NCBI GenBank assembly: GCA_027067085.1
Contig: JAMOMM010000059.1
Location: forward strand, 1-17,843
DNA: 17,843 nt
Direction of reading: 5' to 3'
Origin: Hyphomicrobiales bacterium
GTDB taxonomy: Bacteria > Pseudomonadota > Alphaproteobacteria > Rhizobiales > Aestuariivirgaceae
In this document: piece after piece, positions 1-6,569 of the stretch
Numbering within the stretch: position 1 is the first letter of the stretch
Layout of the letters: every line of letters starts with the position of its first letter
Notes under the pieces: generated by a model
The model's input: the letters and a program-made list of their open reading frames with translations, nothing else
What the model was told of the DNA's origin: nothing
Database searches by the model: none
Translations under genes and position numbers: made by a program

Positions 1-170
1 GTGCCTTCAAGCAACCAAGCCCAATTGCGCGGGGTGTCAACGTAATCTGGTTTTACGTCCATTTCCATGGAGATCACACCATCTTGGGCTGCCTTTGCCA
101 CAAGTTCTTGTAAGCCCTTAAATTGAACCACATCGGGATTATAAATGATTAAATCACTTAATTTTGCCAT
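1..170 (-). CDS. Partial unrecognised protein (N-terminal 56 residues)
   Basis: This is the 5' end of a minus-strand gene whose 3' part lies outside the window. The frame opens with ATG (complement of 168-170) and stays open to the edge. The protein begins MAKLSDLIIYNPDVV, and an acidic stretch (EMDVKPDY) follows further on. A purine-rich AGAGGCAGG upstream could serve as the ribosome binding site. No signal peptide or membrane segment is visible. The gene lies 53 bases downstream of the dioxygenase gene on the same strand, with no hairpin terminator between them, so the two are probably co-transcribed. I do not recognise the family, and 56 residues are too few to infer a function. Confidence 0.6.
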   Translation of the reverse strand, partial: MAKLSDLIIYNPDVVQFKGLQELVAKAAQDGVISMEMDVKPDYVDTPRNWAWLLEG

Positions 171-223
171 TTGCCTGCCTCTTTGAAATTTGTTAGCGCT
201 TTTTTTGGGTTTTATATATGGGT

Positions 224-1177
224 TTAAAGTTCACGCCTTATGCGTTCCTTATAACGTATCCGATACAGCAATCGAGTGGCACCTGCGTCGCTTGCGTCAA
301 TAAACCCTGTTCGGTTGTGTAATACATTATTACATATAACCCCTTGGCCAGATTTCAACTTATAACGGGCAATCAAAGGATCGGTTTTAAGCACTTCAGT
401 TAAAAAATCGCGCGCTTTTAAGGTTGTTGGATCATCACGCCAAATTATGTTTCTGGCGCGCGCACTGTATCGCATGTGTAATGCACCGGTTTTTTCATCC
501 ACCTCAAACACAGGACCAACACTATCAGGGCGATACGGGCTGCGTGGATCGGTGTTTTCAGGAATTATCATCGCCTGTGGGTGCATGAAGGCTTTTACAT
601 AGTCGATGTTTTCATCGCGTAGACGGATATAGACAATTTCAGGGTCAAGCAATTCGCTCACCCCACCCTCTAATGCGTCTTGGCGGCAATGCAGCACCAT
701 GGCGCGGATTCTATCCACAGGGGCGTTATAATAGCCATCTGTATGCCAGCTTAACGGTTTGTCTGTATAAGGAATGTAACCACCGCGACGATCAGACGGG
801 CCATCACCAACATTCTTTTCAATGGCAACCACCCCGCCAAGTTGGGCAGAGCGATGCTGCTCCATAGAGGTTAAACCAAGGCGCGCACAAAACCCAGCTA
901 ATGCAGCTGCTATATCCTTTTGTGGAATCAACTTTTGACCCTGAGAGGCAGAATCATAAATGGCCATGTTGTATTTGGCGCAAAAGTTTACAATTCGTAA
1001 AAGCTCTGTATCAGAAGGGTTCATCATATCTGCTAGTGTGACAATCGATTCATCCCACGCTACGGGATAACCACCTAAGCGCTGCTCTCGCCATGCGTCA
1101 TAAGCATTGCTGCACTGCACACTAAACATGTCATGTTTCGGCTGAATTTGGCCATTTTTATTATTACTTAGAGTCAT
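224..1177 (-). CDS. TauD/TfdA-family Fe(II)/2-oxoglutarate-dependent dioxygenase
   Basis: The 317-residue cytosolic protein has the metal-binding facial triad of this superfamily: His145 and Asp147 in a W-H-T-D motif, and His287 in NNVLHNRTGF. Arg302, about 15 residues later, is the expected 2-oxoglutarate carboxylate ligand. Family members use O2 and 2-oxoglutarate to hydroxylate a small substrate, with release of CO2 and succinate; TauD itself liberates sulfite from taurine. The substrate here cannot be read from sequence. The fold region covers about residues 95-310, with an N-terminal extension of uncertain role. The first ATG is used, although its upstream sequence (GAAGTAG then an A-run) is only a weak ribosome binding site. 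The gene is transcribed divergently from dsrA and shares a 309-base intergenic region with it. A link to sulfur metabolism is attractive but unproven. Confidence 0.85.
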   Translation of the reverse strand: MTLSNNKNGQIQPKHDMFSVQCSNAYDAWREQRLGGYPVAWDESIVTLADMMNPSDTELLRIVNFCAKYNMAIYDSASQGQKLIPQKDIAAALAGFCARLGLTSMEQHRSAQLGGVVAIEKNVGDGPSDRRGGYIPYTDKPLSWHTDGYYNAPVDRIRAMVLHCRQDALEGGVSELLDPEIVYIRLRDENIDYVKAFMHPQAMIIPENTDPRSPYRPDSVGPVFEVDEKTGALHMRYSARARNIIWRDDPTTLKARDFLTEVLKTDPLIARYKLKSGQGVICNNVLHNRTGFIDASDAGATRLLYRIRYKERIRREL

Positions 1178-1289
1178 TTTTTTCTACTTCACAACCATTC
1201 CAAGGTGAATTTGGGGAAAGCATGCTTTTATGCTAATATAAGCCATGCTGATGAGGTAATCCACAGTTTGGGAACAATGGCATAAAATT

Positions 1290-1318
1290 TTGATATTGCA
1301 ATATTCGAATTTTATAAT
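1290..1318 (+). promoter_or_regulatory. Predicted sigma70-type promoter of the dsr operon, with overlapping palindrome
   Basis: TTGATA (1290-1295) and TATAAT (1313-1318) are separated by exactly 17 bases, giving a -35 box one base from consensus and a perfect -10 box. Transcription would start near 1325 and leave a leader of about 160 bases before dsrA. A perfect 12-bp palindrome, ATATTGCAATAT (1293-1304), overlaps the end of the -35 box, and an 8-bp palindrome, ATTCGAAT (1303-1310), fills the rest of the spacer. This is a typical position for a dimeric repressor to block polymerase. The rest of 1178-1486 contains no gene I can support. Confidence 0.55.
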
Positions 1319-1366
1319 ATAAATATTTCCAATGGTGAATACTATCAGCACCAAACATGTCAATCA

Positions 1367-1401
1367 GATGATTTTCGCCAATATGGTGGGCGAGAATTAT
1401 C
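1367..1401 (+). promoter_or_regulatory. Leader hairpin upstream of dsrA
   Basis: Bases 1367-1379 pair without interruption with 1389-1401 (13 pairs, two of them G-U), leaving a 9-base loop AATATGGTG. It lies about 40 bases after the predicted transcription start and about 85 bases before the dsrA start codon. No U-run follows, so it is not a terminator. It may protect the 5' end of the mRNA or act as a regulatory leader structure. Confidence 0.45.
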
Positions 1402-1486
1402 ATCAACCGAACCGCAATGCTAGACAGGCATATATATCTGCGGACAGTCCCTGAAATATTGGGCAAGGGAAAAGGGAATACCAACC

Positions 1487-2758
1487 ATGGCTAATAATAG
1501 TCATCACAAAACACCAAACCTAGACCAACTAGAGGGCGGCAAATGGCCGAGCTTTGTTACAGGTCTTAAAAGGCTGCGCGACACCAAAGATGCGACTTAT
1601 GCACCTATGATGAATGACCTTTTGGGTCAGCTTGAGCATTCATACCAAAAGAAAATGGGCTTCTGGAAAGGCGGTACTGTTTCTGTTTTTGGTTATGGCG
1701 GTGGTATTATCCCTCGTTTTTCTGAAGTTGCTAAAGACTATCCAGCTTCTAAAGAGTTTCATACTCTTCGTATTATGCCAGCACCTGGCAACCATTATAC
1801 AACAGACCTTCTTCGCGAAATGTGTGATGTATGGGAAAAGTATGGTTCAGGCCTTATCGCCTTCCATGGTCAATCTGGTGACATTATGTTCCAAGGTTGT
1901 ACAACTGAGAACACACAAAAAGCATTTGATGCTTTAAACAAAATGGGCTTTGACCTTGGTGGTGCAGGTCCTGCACTTCGTACAGCAATGAGCTGTGTGG
2001 GCCATGCCCGTTGTGAAATGTCTTGTTATGATGAGCAAAAAGCTCACCGTGACATCATCGATGAATACCTCGATGAAATGCATCGTCCAGCTTTGCCTTA
2101 CAAATTTAAATTTAAATTCTCTGGTTGCCCGAACGATTGTGTAAATGCAATCCACCGTGCTGACTTTGCGGTTATCGGCACATGGCGCGATGACATGAAA
2201 GTCAACCAAGAAGAAGTTAAAAAATACGTCGCTAAAGCAGGTCGTAAATACACAATCGATTCAGTTATTGCTATGTGCCCAACACGTGCACTTAGCTTGA
2301 ACGATGATGACACACTTGAAGTGGACAACAAATCTTGTGTGCGCTGCATGCACTGTTTGAACGTGATGACTAAAGCGCTATCTCCTGGCGATGACAAAGG
2401 TGCTTCTATCCTTATGGGTGGTAAACGCGCTTTGAAAATTGGCGATTTGATGGGCACAGTTATCAAGCCGTTTATCAAGCTTGAAACAAATGAAGATTAT
2501 GAAGCACTCGTCGAATTTGCTGGCGAATGCATCGATTTCTTTGCTGATAATGCGCTTGAGCATGAACGTGTTGGTGAAACAATCGACCGTGTCGGTCTTC
2601 CTGCATTCTTGGAAGCTGTTGATGTCGACCCAGATCCAAACATGGTCAATCATCCTCGGACTTCTTGTTATGTTCGTACCGATGACTTTACTGATGAAGC
2701 TGATAAATACTTCGAACGTAAAGCTCGTGAAGCAGGCCTGACTGTCGCTGCTGAGTAA
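1487..2758 (+). CDS. dsrA: Reverse-type dissimilatory sulfite reductase, alpha subunit DsrA
   Basis: DsrA is the alpha subunit of the cytoplasmic alpha2beta2 siroheme sulfite reductase. In sulfur oxidisers it works backwards, turning DsrC-bound sulfur into sulfite. The 423 residues match the family length. Cysteines for the siroheme-coupled [4Fe-4S] cluster are Cys170, Cys176, Cys214 and Cys218 (C-X5-C ... C-X3-C, within SGCPNDCVN). The inserted ferredoxin domain has Cys264 (MCPTRAL) and Cys284, Cys287 and Cys290. The lysine/arginine-rich siroheme region and the C-terminal DsrA extension are present. ATG at 1487 is preceded by AAGGGAA at a suitable distance. A TCCCT (1448-1452) could pair with the AGGGA of this ribosome binding site (1473-1477) or with the one at 1466-1470. 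The oxidative type is inferred from the neighbouring dsrEFH and dsrL. Confidence 0.97.
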   Translation: MANNSHHKTPNLDQLEGGKWPSFVTGLKRLRDTKDATYAPMMNDLLGQLEHSYQKKMGFWKGGTVSVFGYGGGIIPRFSEVAKDYPASKEFHTLRIMPAPGNHYTTDLLREMCDVWEKYGSGLIAFHGQSGDIMFQGCTTENTQKAFDALNKMGFDLGGAGPALRTAMSCVGHARCEMSCYDEQKAHRDIIDEYLDEMHRPALPYKFKFKFSGCPNDCVNAIHRADFAVIGTWRDDMKVNQEEVKKYVAKAGRKYTIDSVIAMCPTRALSLNDDDTLEVDNKSCVRCMHCLNVMTKALSPGDDKGASILMGGKRALKIGDLMGTVIKPFIKLETNEDYEALVEFAGECIDFFADNALEHERVGETIDRVGLPAFLEAVDVDPDPNMVNHPRTSCYVRTDDFTDEADKYFERKAREAGLTVAAE

Positions 2759-2790
2759 TACGCAGCAAAATCAATAGCTTAAATACAAGC

Positions 2791-2824
2791 GCTTTGCGTG
2801 TGATGCTTTAATTGTACGCAAAGC
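2791..2824 (+). other. Intercistronic hairpin between dsrA and dsrB
   Basis: GCTTTGCGT (2791-2799) is perfectly complementary to ACGCAAAGC (2816-2824). In RNA the helix continues inward through three G-U pairs and two A-U pairs to about 14 pairs around a 6-base loop. Only CTTTTAAAAAG follows, which makes a poor U-tract, so a processing or stabilising hairpin is more likely than a full terminator. It sits in the 92-base gap between two subunit genes. Confidence 0.6.
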
Positions 2825-2850
2825 CTTTTAAAAAGTAAGAGAGAAAAAAG

Positions 2851-3933
2851 ATGAGTGAAGCAGCAGCAACACCTCGCGAACCAGATGAGCTAGGCGTTCC
2901 CGATCCGTTTGATTACATGCATCCAGTAATGAAGGATCAATTTGGTAATTGGGACTGGCATGACCGTCCACGCCCTGGCGTTTTGCACCACGTTTCCAAA
3001 GATGGTACTGAGATTTGGACTGTACGTGCTGGTACACAACGCCAAATGGACGTTTATACTATTCGTAAACTTTGTGAAATTGGCGATGAATTTGCTGATG
3101 GTCACGTTCGGTTCACCACACGCTCTAACATTGAGTATATGGTTGCCGATCAGTCAAAAGTTGATCCATTGATTGAAGCACTTGGCAAAGGCGGGTTCCC
3201 TGTCGGCGGCACGGGCAACTCAATCTCCATGGTTTCTCACACCCAAGGTTGGCTACACTGCGATATTCCTGGCACCGATGCTTCTGGCGTTGTTAAAGGT
3301 CTAATGGACTTGGTCCATGATGAATTCGTTCAAGAAGAAATGCCTAACCGGGTTCGTATTACAACATCATGTTGTCAGATTAACTGTGGTGGCCAAGGCG
3401 ATATTGCGATTAACGTGCAATATACCAAACCACCTAAGATCAACCACGATTTGGTTGCAGCAACTTGTGAGCGCCCATCTGTTGTGGCTCGTTGCCCTGT
3501 GGCAGCTATTCGCCCAGCAATGGTCAACGGCAAACCTTCTCTTGAAGTTGATGAGAAGAAATGTGTTTGTTGTGGTGCATGTTATCCACCTTGTCCACCG
3601 ATGCAAATTAACGGTGAAGAGTCTACTAAACTGGCCATTTGGGTTGGTGGTAAACACTCTAACGCTCGTTCAAAACCAACTTTCCATAAATTGGTTGTGG
3701 CGAACTTGCCAAACAATGCACCGCATTGGCCTGAAGTTAATGCCATCGTTAAGAAAATTCTTGAGTGTTATAAAGAAGACGCGAAAGACTTTGAACGTAT
3801 GGGTGAGTGGATCGACCGTATCGGTTGGCCTCGTTTCTTCGAAATGACTAACCTAGCCTTTACTAAGCATCATCTTGATACTTGGACTGGTGCTCGTAAT
3901 ACAATGAATATGTCTGCACATATTCACTTCTAA
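2851..3933 (+). CDS. dsrB: Reverse-type dissimilatory sulfite reductase, beta subunit DsrB
   Basis: DsrB is the partner of DsrA in the alpha2beta2 enzyme and carries the active siroheme-[4Fe-4S] unit. The 360-residue protein has Cys137 (WLHCDIP) and the CC-X3-C motif Cys174/Cys175/Cys179 (TTSCCQINCGG) for the coupled cluster. The ferredoxin domain has Cys215 (RCPVAAI) and the group Cys238, Cys241 and Cys244; Cys240 and Cys248 are additional cysteines in this stretch. The C-terminal arm (FERMGEWIDRIGWPRFFE) is typical of DsrB. ATG at 2851 follows AAGAGAGAAAAAAG. A hairpin precedes the gene and a strong intrinsic terminator begins 11 bases after its stop codon, so dsrAB could be transcribed at a level different from the genes that follow. 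Confidence 0.97.
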   Translation: MSEAAATPREPDELGVPDPFDYMHPVMKDQFGNWDWHDRPRPGVLHHVSKDGTEIWTVRAGTQRQMDVYTIRKLCEIGDEFADGHVRFTTRSNIEYMVADQSKVDPLIEALGKGGFPVGGTGNSISMVSHTQGWLHCDIPGTDASGVVKGLMDLVHDEFVQEEMPNRVRITTSCCQINCGGQGDIAINVQYTKPPKINHDLVAATCERPSVVARCPVAAIRPAMVNGKPSLEVDEKKCVCCGACYPPCPPMQINGEESTKLAIWVGGKHSNARSKPTFHKLVVANLPNNAPHWPEVNAIVKKILECYKEDAKDFERMGEWIDRIGWPRFFEMTNLAFTKHHLDTWTGARNTMNMSAHIHF

Positions 3934-3944
3934 GCAAATTTTGT

Positions 3945-3987
3945 GGCCGTACGCGGCTTAATTATAAAAGCGTGCGGCCCCTTTTTT
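3945..3987 (+). terminator. Rho-independent terminator after dsrB
   Basis: GGCCGTACGC (3945-3954) pairs with GCGTGCGGCC (3970-3979), giving 10 pairs with one U-G. After two C residues it is followed by TTTTTT (3982-3987). GC-rich stem plus U-run is the classic intrinsic terminator form. It lies inside the dsr cluster, so either some read-through supplies dsrE onward or a second promoter lies in 3988-4065. That stretch is very AT-rich, but I found no convincing -35/-10 pair in it. Confidence 0.75.
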
Positions 3988-4079
3988 ACCCAAACCGTTA
4001 TATTATTTTATTCATATATTAGAACATCTTAGCATACAAATTAACGCATATAACAACTAACGATTAGGAGAACGACATA

Positions 4080-4472
4080 GTGAAATTCGGAGTAGTCGTC
4101 AACGAAGGGCCATATACCCATCAGGCTTCTGACAGTGCTTACCAGTTTACTAAGGAAGCACTTGCACAGGGCCATGAAGTTATCCGCGTATTTTTCTATC
4201 ACGACGGTGTAAATAACGGTACACGCCTTACGGTTCCACCAGGTGATGATCGTCACATTCAAAACAACTGGTCGCAGCTTGCTAAAGAGCACAATCTGGA
4301 CATGGTTGTTTGTATTGCAGCAGCCCAACGCCGCGGCATTCTTGATGAGAATGAAGCAAAGCGTCAAGGCAAAGATGCAGATAATATTGCTGATGGTTTC
4401 CGCATTTCGGGCCTTGGCCAATTGATTGAAGCTGGCATTCAGGCTGATCGCCTGGTTACGTTTGGAGATTAA
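4080..4472 (+). CDS. dsrE: Sulfurtransferase subunit DsrE
   Basis: DsrE is the active sulfur-carrying subunit of the cytoplasmic alpha2beta2gamma2 DsrEFH complex, which passes sulfur from TusA-like carriers to DsrC. The 130-residue protein has the DsrE/TusD fold signature and the conserved active cysteine at position 78 (VVCIAAAQRRG), the same number as in the Allochromatium protein. The start is GTG at 4080, set by AGGAG (4066-4070) nine bases upstream. A stop codon and the dsrF start follow within a few bases, so the three genes are translated as a unit. DsrEFH together with DsrAB is a marker of oxidative sulfur metabolism. Confidence 0.96.
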   Translation: MKFGVVVNEGPYTHQASDSAYQFTKEALAQGHEVIRVFFYHDGVNNGTRLTVPPGDDRHIQNNWSQLAKEHNLDMVVCIAAAQRRGILDENEAKRQGKDADNIADGFRISGLGQLIEAGIQADRLVTFGD

Positions 4473-4477
4473 GTCAC

Positions 4478-4906
4478 ATGAGTGAAGGTATGGAAGAAGG
4501 CGGCAGCATCAAAAAGTTCATGTATATGAACCGCAAAGCCCCTTATGGAACAATTTATGCACTTGAAGCACTTGAAGTTGTGTTGATTGGTGCTGCATTT
4601 GACCAAGACGTTTCATTGGCATTTTTGGATGATGGTGTATTCCAACTGACAAAAGACCAAGACACCAAAGGCATTGGCATGAAAAATTTCTCTCCAGCGT
4701 TTAAAGCGCTTGGCGATTATGACGTGACGAAGCTTTATGTTGAAAAAGAATCTCTTGAGGAACGCGGCTTAACCGCTGATGACCTTATGGACTTGGTTTA
4801 TGAAGATGAAGACGATGATTGGGCTGAAAAACCATCTATCCGTCTTGTTAGCCGCGACGAATTGAAGGCTGTTCTAGCCGATCAAGACGTTATAATGAGC
4901 TTCTAA
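4478..4906 (+). CDS. dsrF: Sulfurtransferase complex subunit DsrF
   Basis: This is the second subunit of the DsrEFH heterohexamer, related to TusC. The 142-residue protein starts five bases after the dsrE stop. It contains the family's KKFMYMNRKAPYGTIYALEALE opening region in pieces (KKFMYMNRKAPYG, residues 12-24) and no cysteine at all, in keeping with a structural rather than sulfur-carrying role. The C-terminal half has an acidic segment (YEDEDDDW) followed by SRDEL. The position between dsrE and dsrH is the conserved order. Confidence 0.95.
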   Translation: MSEGMEEGGSIKKFMYMNRKAPYGTIYALEALEVVLIGAAFDQDVSLAFLDDGVFQLTKDQDTKGIGMKNFSPAFKALGDYDVTKLYVEKESLEERGLTADDLMDLVYEDEDDDWAEKPSIRLVSRDELKAVLADQDVIMSF

Positions 4907-4918
4907 GAGGATTTTACG

Positions 4919-5221
4919 ATGAGCATTTTACATACAGTCAATAAATCACCGTTCCAAAAGAACGATTTGGCCTCATGTCTTTCTCACGCAAGTGATGCAG
5001 ACGCAGTGCTGATGATTGAAGATGGCGTTTATGGCGCGATCAAAGGCACGAAAGCCGCAGCTCAAATTTCTGCTGCTGGTGCAACAGTATTTGTTCTAGG
5101 TGTTGATTTAGCAGCACGTGGAATTAGTGAAGACAAGATTGCTGACGGTGTAAGCGTTGTTGGTTATGACGGGTTCGTCAAACTAGCGGCTGAACACAAC
5201 GCAGTTAATTCTTGGCTTTAG
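4919..5221 (+). CDS. dsrH: Sulfurtransferase complex subunit DsrH
   Basis: This is the third subunit of DsrEFH, related to TusB. The protein is 100 residues long and keeps the conserved Cys20 (LASCLSHA), the only cysteine in it. The sequence DAVLMIEDGVYGAIKG (about residues 28-43) is typical of the family. AGAGGA precedes ATG at 4919. It ends in NSWL with TAG, and a hairpin-containing gap of 97 bases then separates it from dsrC, the substrate protein of the complex. Confidence 0.95.
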   Translation: MSILHTVNKSPFQKNDLASCLSHASDADAVLMIEDGVYGAIKGTKAAAQISAAGATVFVLGVDLAARGISEDKIADGVSVVGYDGFVKLAAEHNAVNSWL

Positions 5222-5228
5222 AGTAATC

Positions 5229-5253
5229 GCACCACACGCGGTTGTGGCGGTGC
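5229..5253 (+). other. Hairpin upstream of dsrC
   Basis: CCACA and TGTGG form the inner stem (5232-5236 with 5243-5247), and outer GCA/TGC bases can extend it past a bulge; GCACC (5229-5233) and GGTGC (5249-5253) offer an alternative outer pairing. No U-run follows. It lies about 65 bases before the dsrC start codon and could mark the 5' end of a processed, stable dsrC transcript. Confidence 0.4.
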
Positions 5254-5318
5254 AAAATGAATGCAGGTGAAAATCTGTGAAAGTGGCTGGAAGGCCAAAT
5301 TTTTAAAGGAGACTAAAA

Positions 5319-5651
5319 ATGGCTTACGAAGTAAATGGTATTACCGTTGAACATGACGAGGAAGGCTACCTTTCAGATCTTACACAGTGGAACGAAGATG
5401 TTGCTGCTATTCTTGCCAACGATGAAGGCATCGATATGACAGATGAGCATTGGGAAGTTGTCAATTTCTTGCGCGAATATTACGACGAATACCAAATCGC
5501 TCCTGCGATCCGTGTTCTTGTTAAAGCACTGAAAAAAACAATGGGCAAAGAAAAAGGTTCAAACAAATACCTTTACACTTTGTTCCCATATGGCCCAGCT
5601 AAACAAGCATGTAAGATTGCTGGTTTGCCTAAGCCAACAGGTTGTATCTAA
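5319..5651 (+). CDS. dsrC: Sulfur carrier protein DsrC
   Basis: DsrC is the small cytoplasmic sulfur carrier that receives sulfur from DsrEFH and presents it to DsrAB. The product of oxidation is handled as a DsrC trisulfide together with DsrMKJOP. The 110-residue protein ends in the flexible arm with the two essential cysteines, Cys98 and the penultimate Cys109 (PTGCI), ten residues apart, as in true DsrC rather than TusE-type proteins, which lack the first one. The core contains the family pattern GYLSDLTQW and LREYYDEYQIAPAIRVL. AAAGGAG precedes ATG at 5319. Hairpins flank the gene on both sides, which suggests that its mRNA level is set separately. Confidence 0.97.
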   Translation: MAYEVNGITVEHDEEGYLSDLTQWNEDVAAILANDEGIDMTDEHWEVVNFLREYYDEYQIAPAIRVLVKALKKTMGKEKGSNKYLYTLFPYGPAKQACKIAGLPKPTGCI

Positions 5652-5662
5652 TACATTGCGTA

Positions 5663-5687
5663 TTGGTGAGTGCCTGACGCTCGCCAA
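5663..5687 (+). other. First of two tandem hairpins after dsrC
   Basis: Bases 5663-5672 pair with 5678-5687 (10 pairs, two of them U-G) around the 5-base loop CCTGA, starting 12 bases after the dsrC stop codon. No U-run follows, so 3' end protection or processing is the likely role. Confidence 0.5.
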
Positions 5688-5698
5688 ACTAAACAAAA

Positions 5699-5741
5699 CT
5701 TTCCGCTACACTCCCCTCTTTTTGAGGCGTGTGGCGGAAGG
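5699..5741 (+). other. Second, longer hairpin after dsrC
   Basis: Bases 5699-5711 pair with 5729-5741 (13 pairs, two of them U-G). After a small internal loop, CCTC (5715-5718) pairs with GAGG (5724-5727) around TTTTT. It is followed by ACTTATACA and then an A-run, not a U-run, so it is not a classical terminator on this strand. Together with the preceding hairpin it fills most of the dsrC-dsrM gap. Confidence 0.6.
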
Positions 5742-5801
5742 ACTTATACAAAAAAATTCTGTGAGAATTTGGTTGTTTGACCAAGTTGAGGGGTGAGGCT
5801 C

Positions 5802-6533
5802 GTGCTTACGACAATTTATGCTATTCTGTTTTATGTTGCCACGCTAACGATCGTTGGCGGTGTTTTGGTGCGCATCAAACAATATTGGTCTACTCCTGCT
5901 CCTCTCGTTATTCCCACAACGCCTGCGCCAACCACCAAACGTGGTGTGTGGTTTCGCATGTTTAAAGAAGTGGCGTTGTTTGAAAGCCTATTTAAATCCA
6001 ACAAATGGATTTGGGTATTTGGCATGTTGTTCCATGCGGGCCTTGCCTTGGTGCTGTTGCGCCATTTCCGTTATTTTACTGACACAACCGCGTTAATCTG
6101 GACTTGGGTTAACTGGATACAGCCGTTTGGTATGTATGCGGGCTTTGCCATGGTGATCGGCCTTGTTGGCTTGTTCCTGCGCCGCGTGTTTGTGCCGCGT
6201 GTTCGTTATATTTCTGCCCCTTCTGATTATCTAATGTTAATTTTGATTTTTTTCATCGGCTTTTCTGGCCTGATGATGAAATTTGTTTCTCATACAGATA
6301 TTGTCGGCGTTAAACAGTTTTTCCTCGGACTGATGTATTTTGATTGGCAGCCGTTGCCAACAGATTTGCCAATTTTGGTTCATCTGGGATTGGTGGCAAC
6401 GCTGATGATAATTTTCCCATTTTCTAAACTCCTGCATGCACCAGGTGTTTTCTTTAGCCCCAGCCGTAACATGGTCGATAATCCACGTGAGAAACGTCAT
6501 ATTTCGACATGGGCAGCTGAGCTAGAAAAATAA
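5802..6533 (+). CDS. dsrM: DsrM, membrane cytochrome b subunit of DsrMKJOP
   Basis: DsrM is a NarI-like integral membrane diheme cytochrome b that exchanges electrons between the quinone pool and DsrK. From GTG at 5802 the protein has 243 residues. About five membrane segments are visible (near residues 3-23, 70-88, 108-126, 142-160 and 190-208). Histidines fit for heme b ligation are His78 and His88 in the second segment, and His194 and His212 near the fifth. An in-frame GTG at 5793 would add three residues (M-R-L). I prefer 5802 because GAGGGG (5788-5793) is then well spaced, whereas for 5793 the GAGG would almost touch the start codon. dsrK follows after 36 bases. Confidence 0.93.
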   Translation: MLTTIYAILFYVATLTIVGGVLVRIKQYWSTPAPLVIPTTPAPTTKRGVWFRMFKEVALFESLFKSNKWIWVFGMLFHAGLALVLLRHFRYFTDTTALIWTWVNWIQPFGMYAGFAMVIGLVGLFLRRVFVPRVRYISAPSDYLMLILIFFIGFSGLMMKFVSHTDIVGVKQFFLGLMYFDWQPLPTDLPILVHLGLVATLMIIFPFSKLLHAPGVFFSPSRNMVDNPREKRHISTWAAELEK

Positions 6534-6569
6534 GAGATTGCCGTAAGGCTGACTTGAGAGGTTGAAGAC

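Noticed and set aside
1233..1484. 83-residue open frame on the minus strand in the dsrA upstream region
   Set aside because: It covers the predicted promoter and leader hairpin, has no ribosome binding site or recognisable motif, and ends directly at the dsrA start.
3988..4070. Second promoter for dsrE in the AT-rich stretch after the terminator
   Set aside because: TATAAC at 4049-4054 resembles a -10 box, but no -35 box stands at a suitable distance and transcription would start almost on the ribosome binding site.
1614..4425. Several open frames overlapping dsrA, dsrB and dsrE in other frames and on the other strand
   Set aside because: They have no ribosome binding sites or known domains and lie wholly over well-supported dsr genes.
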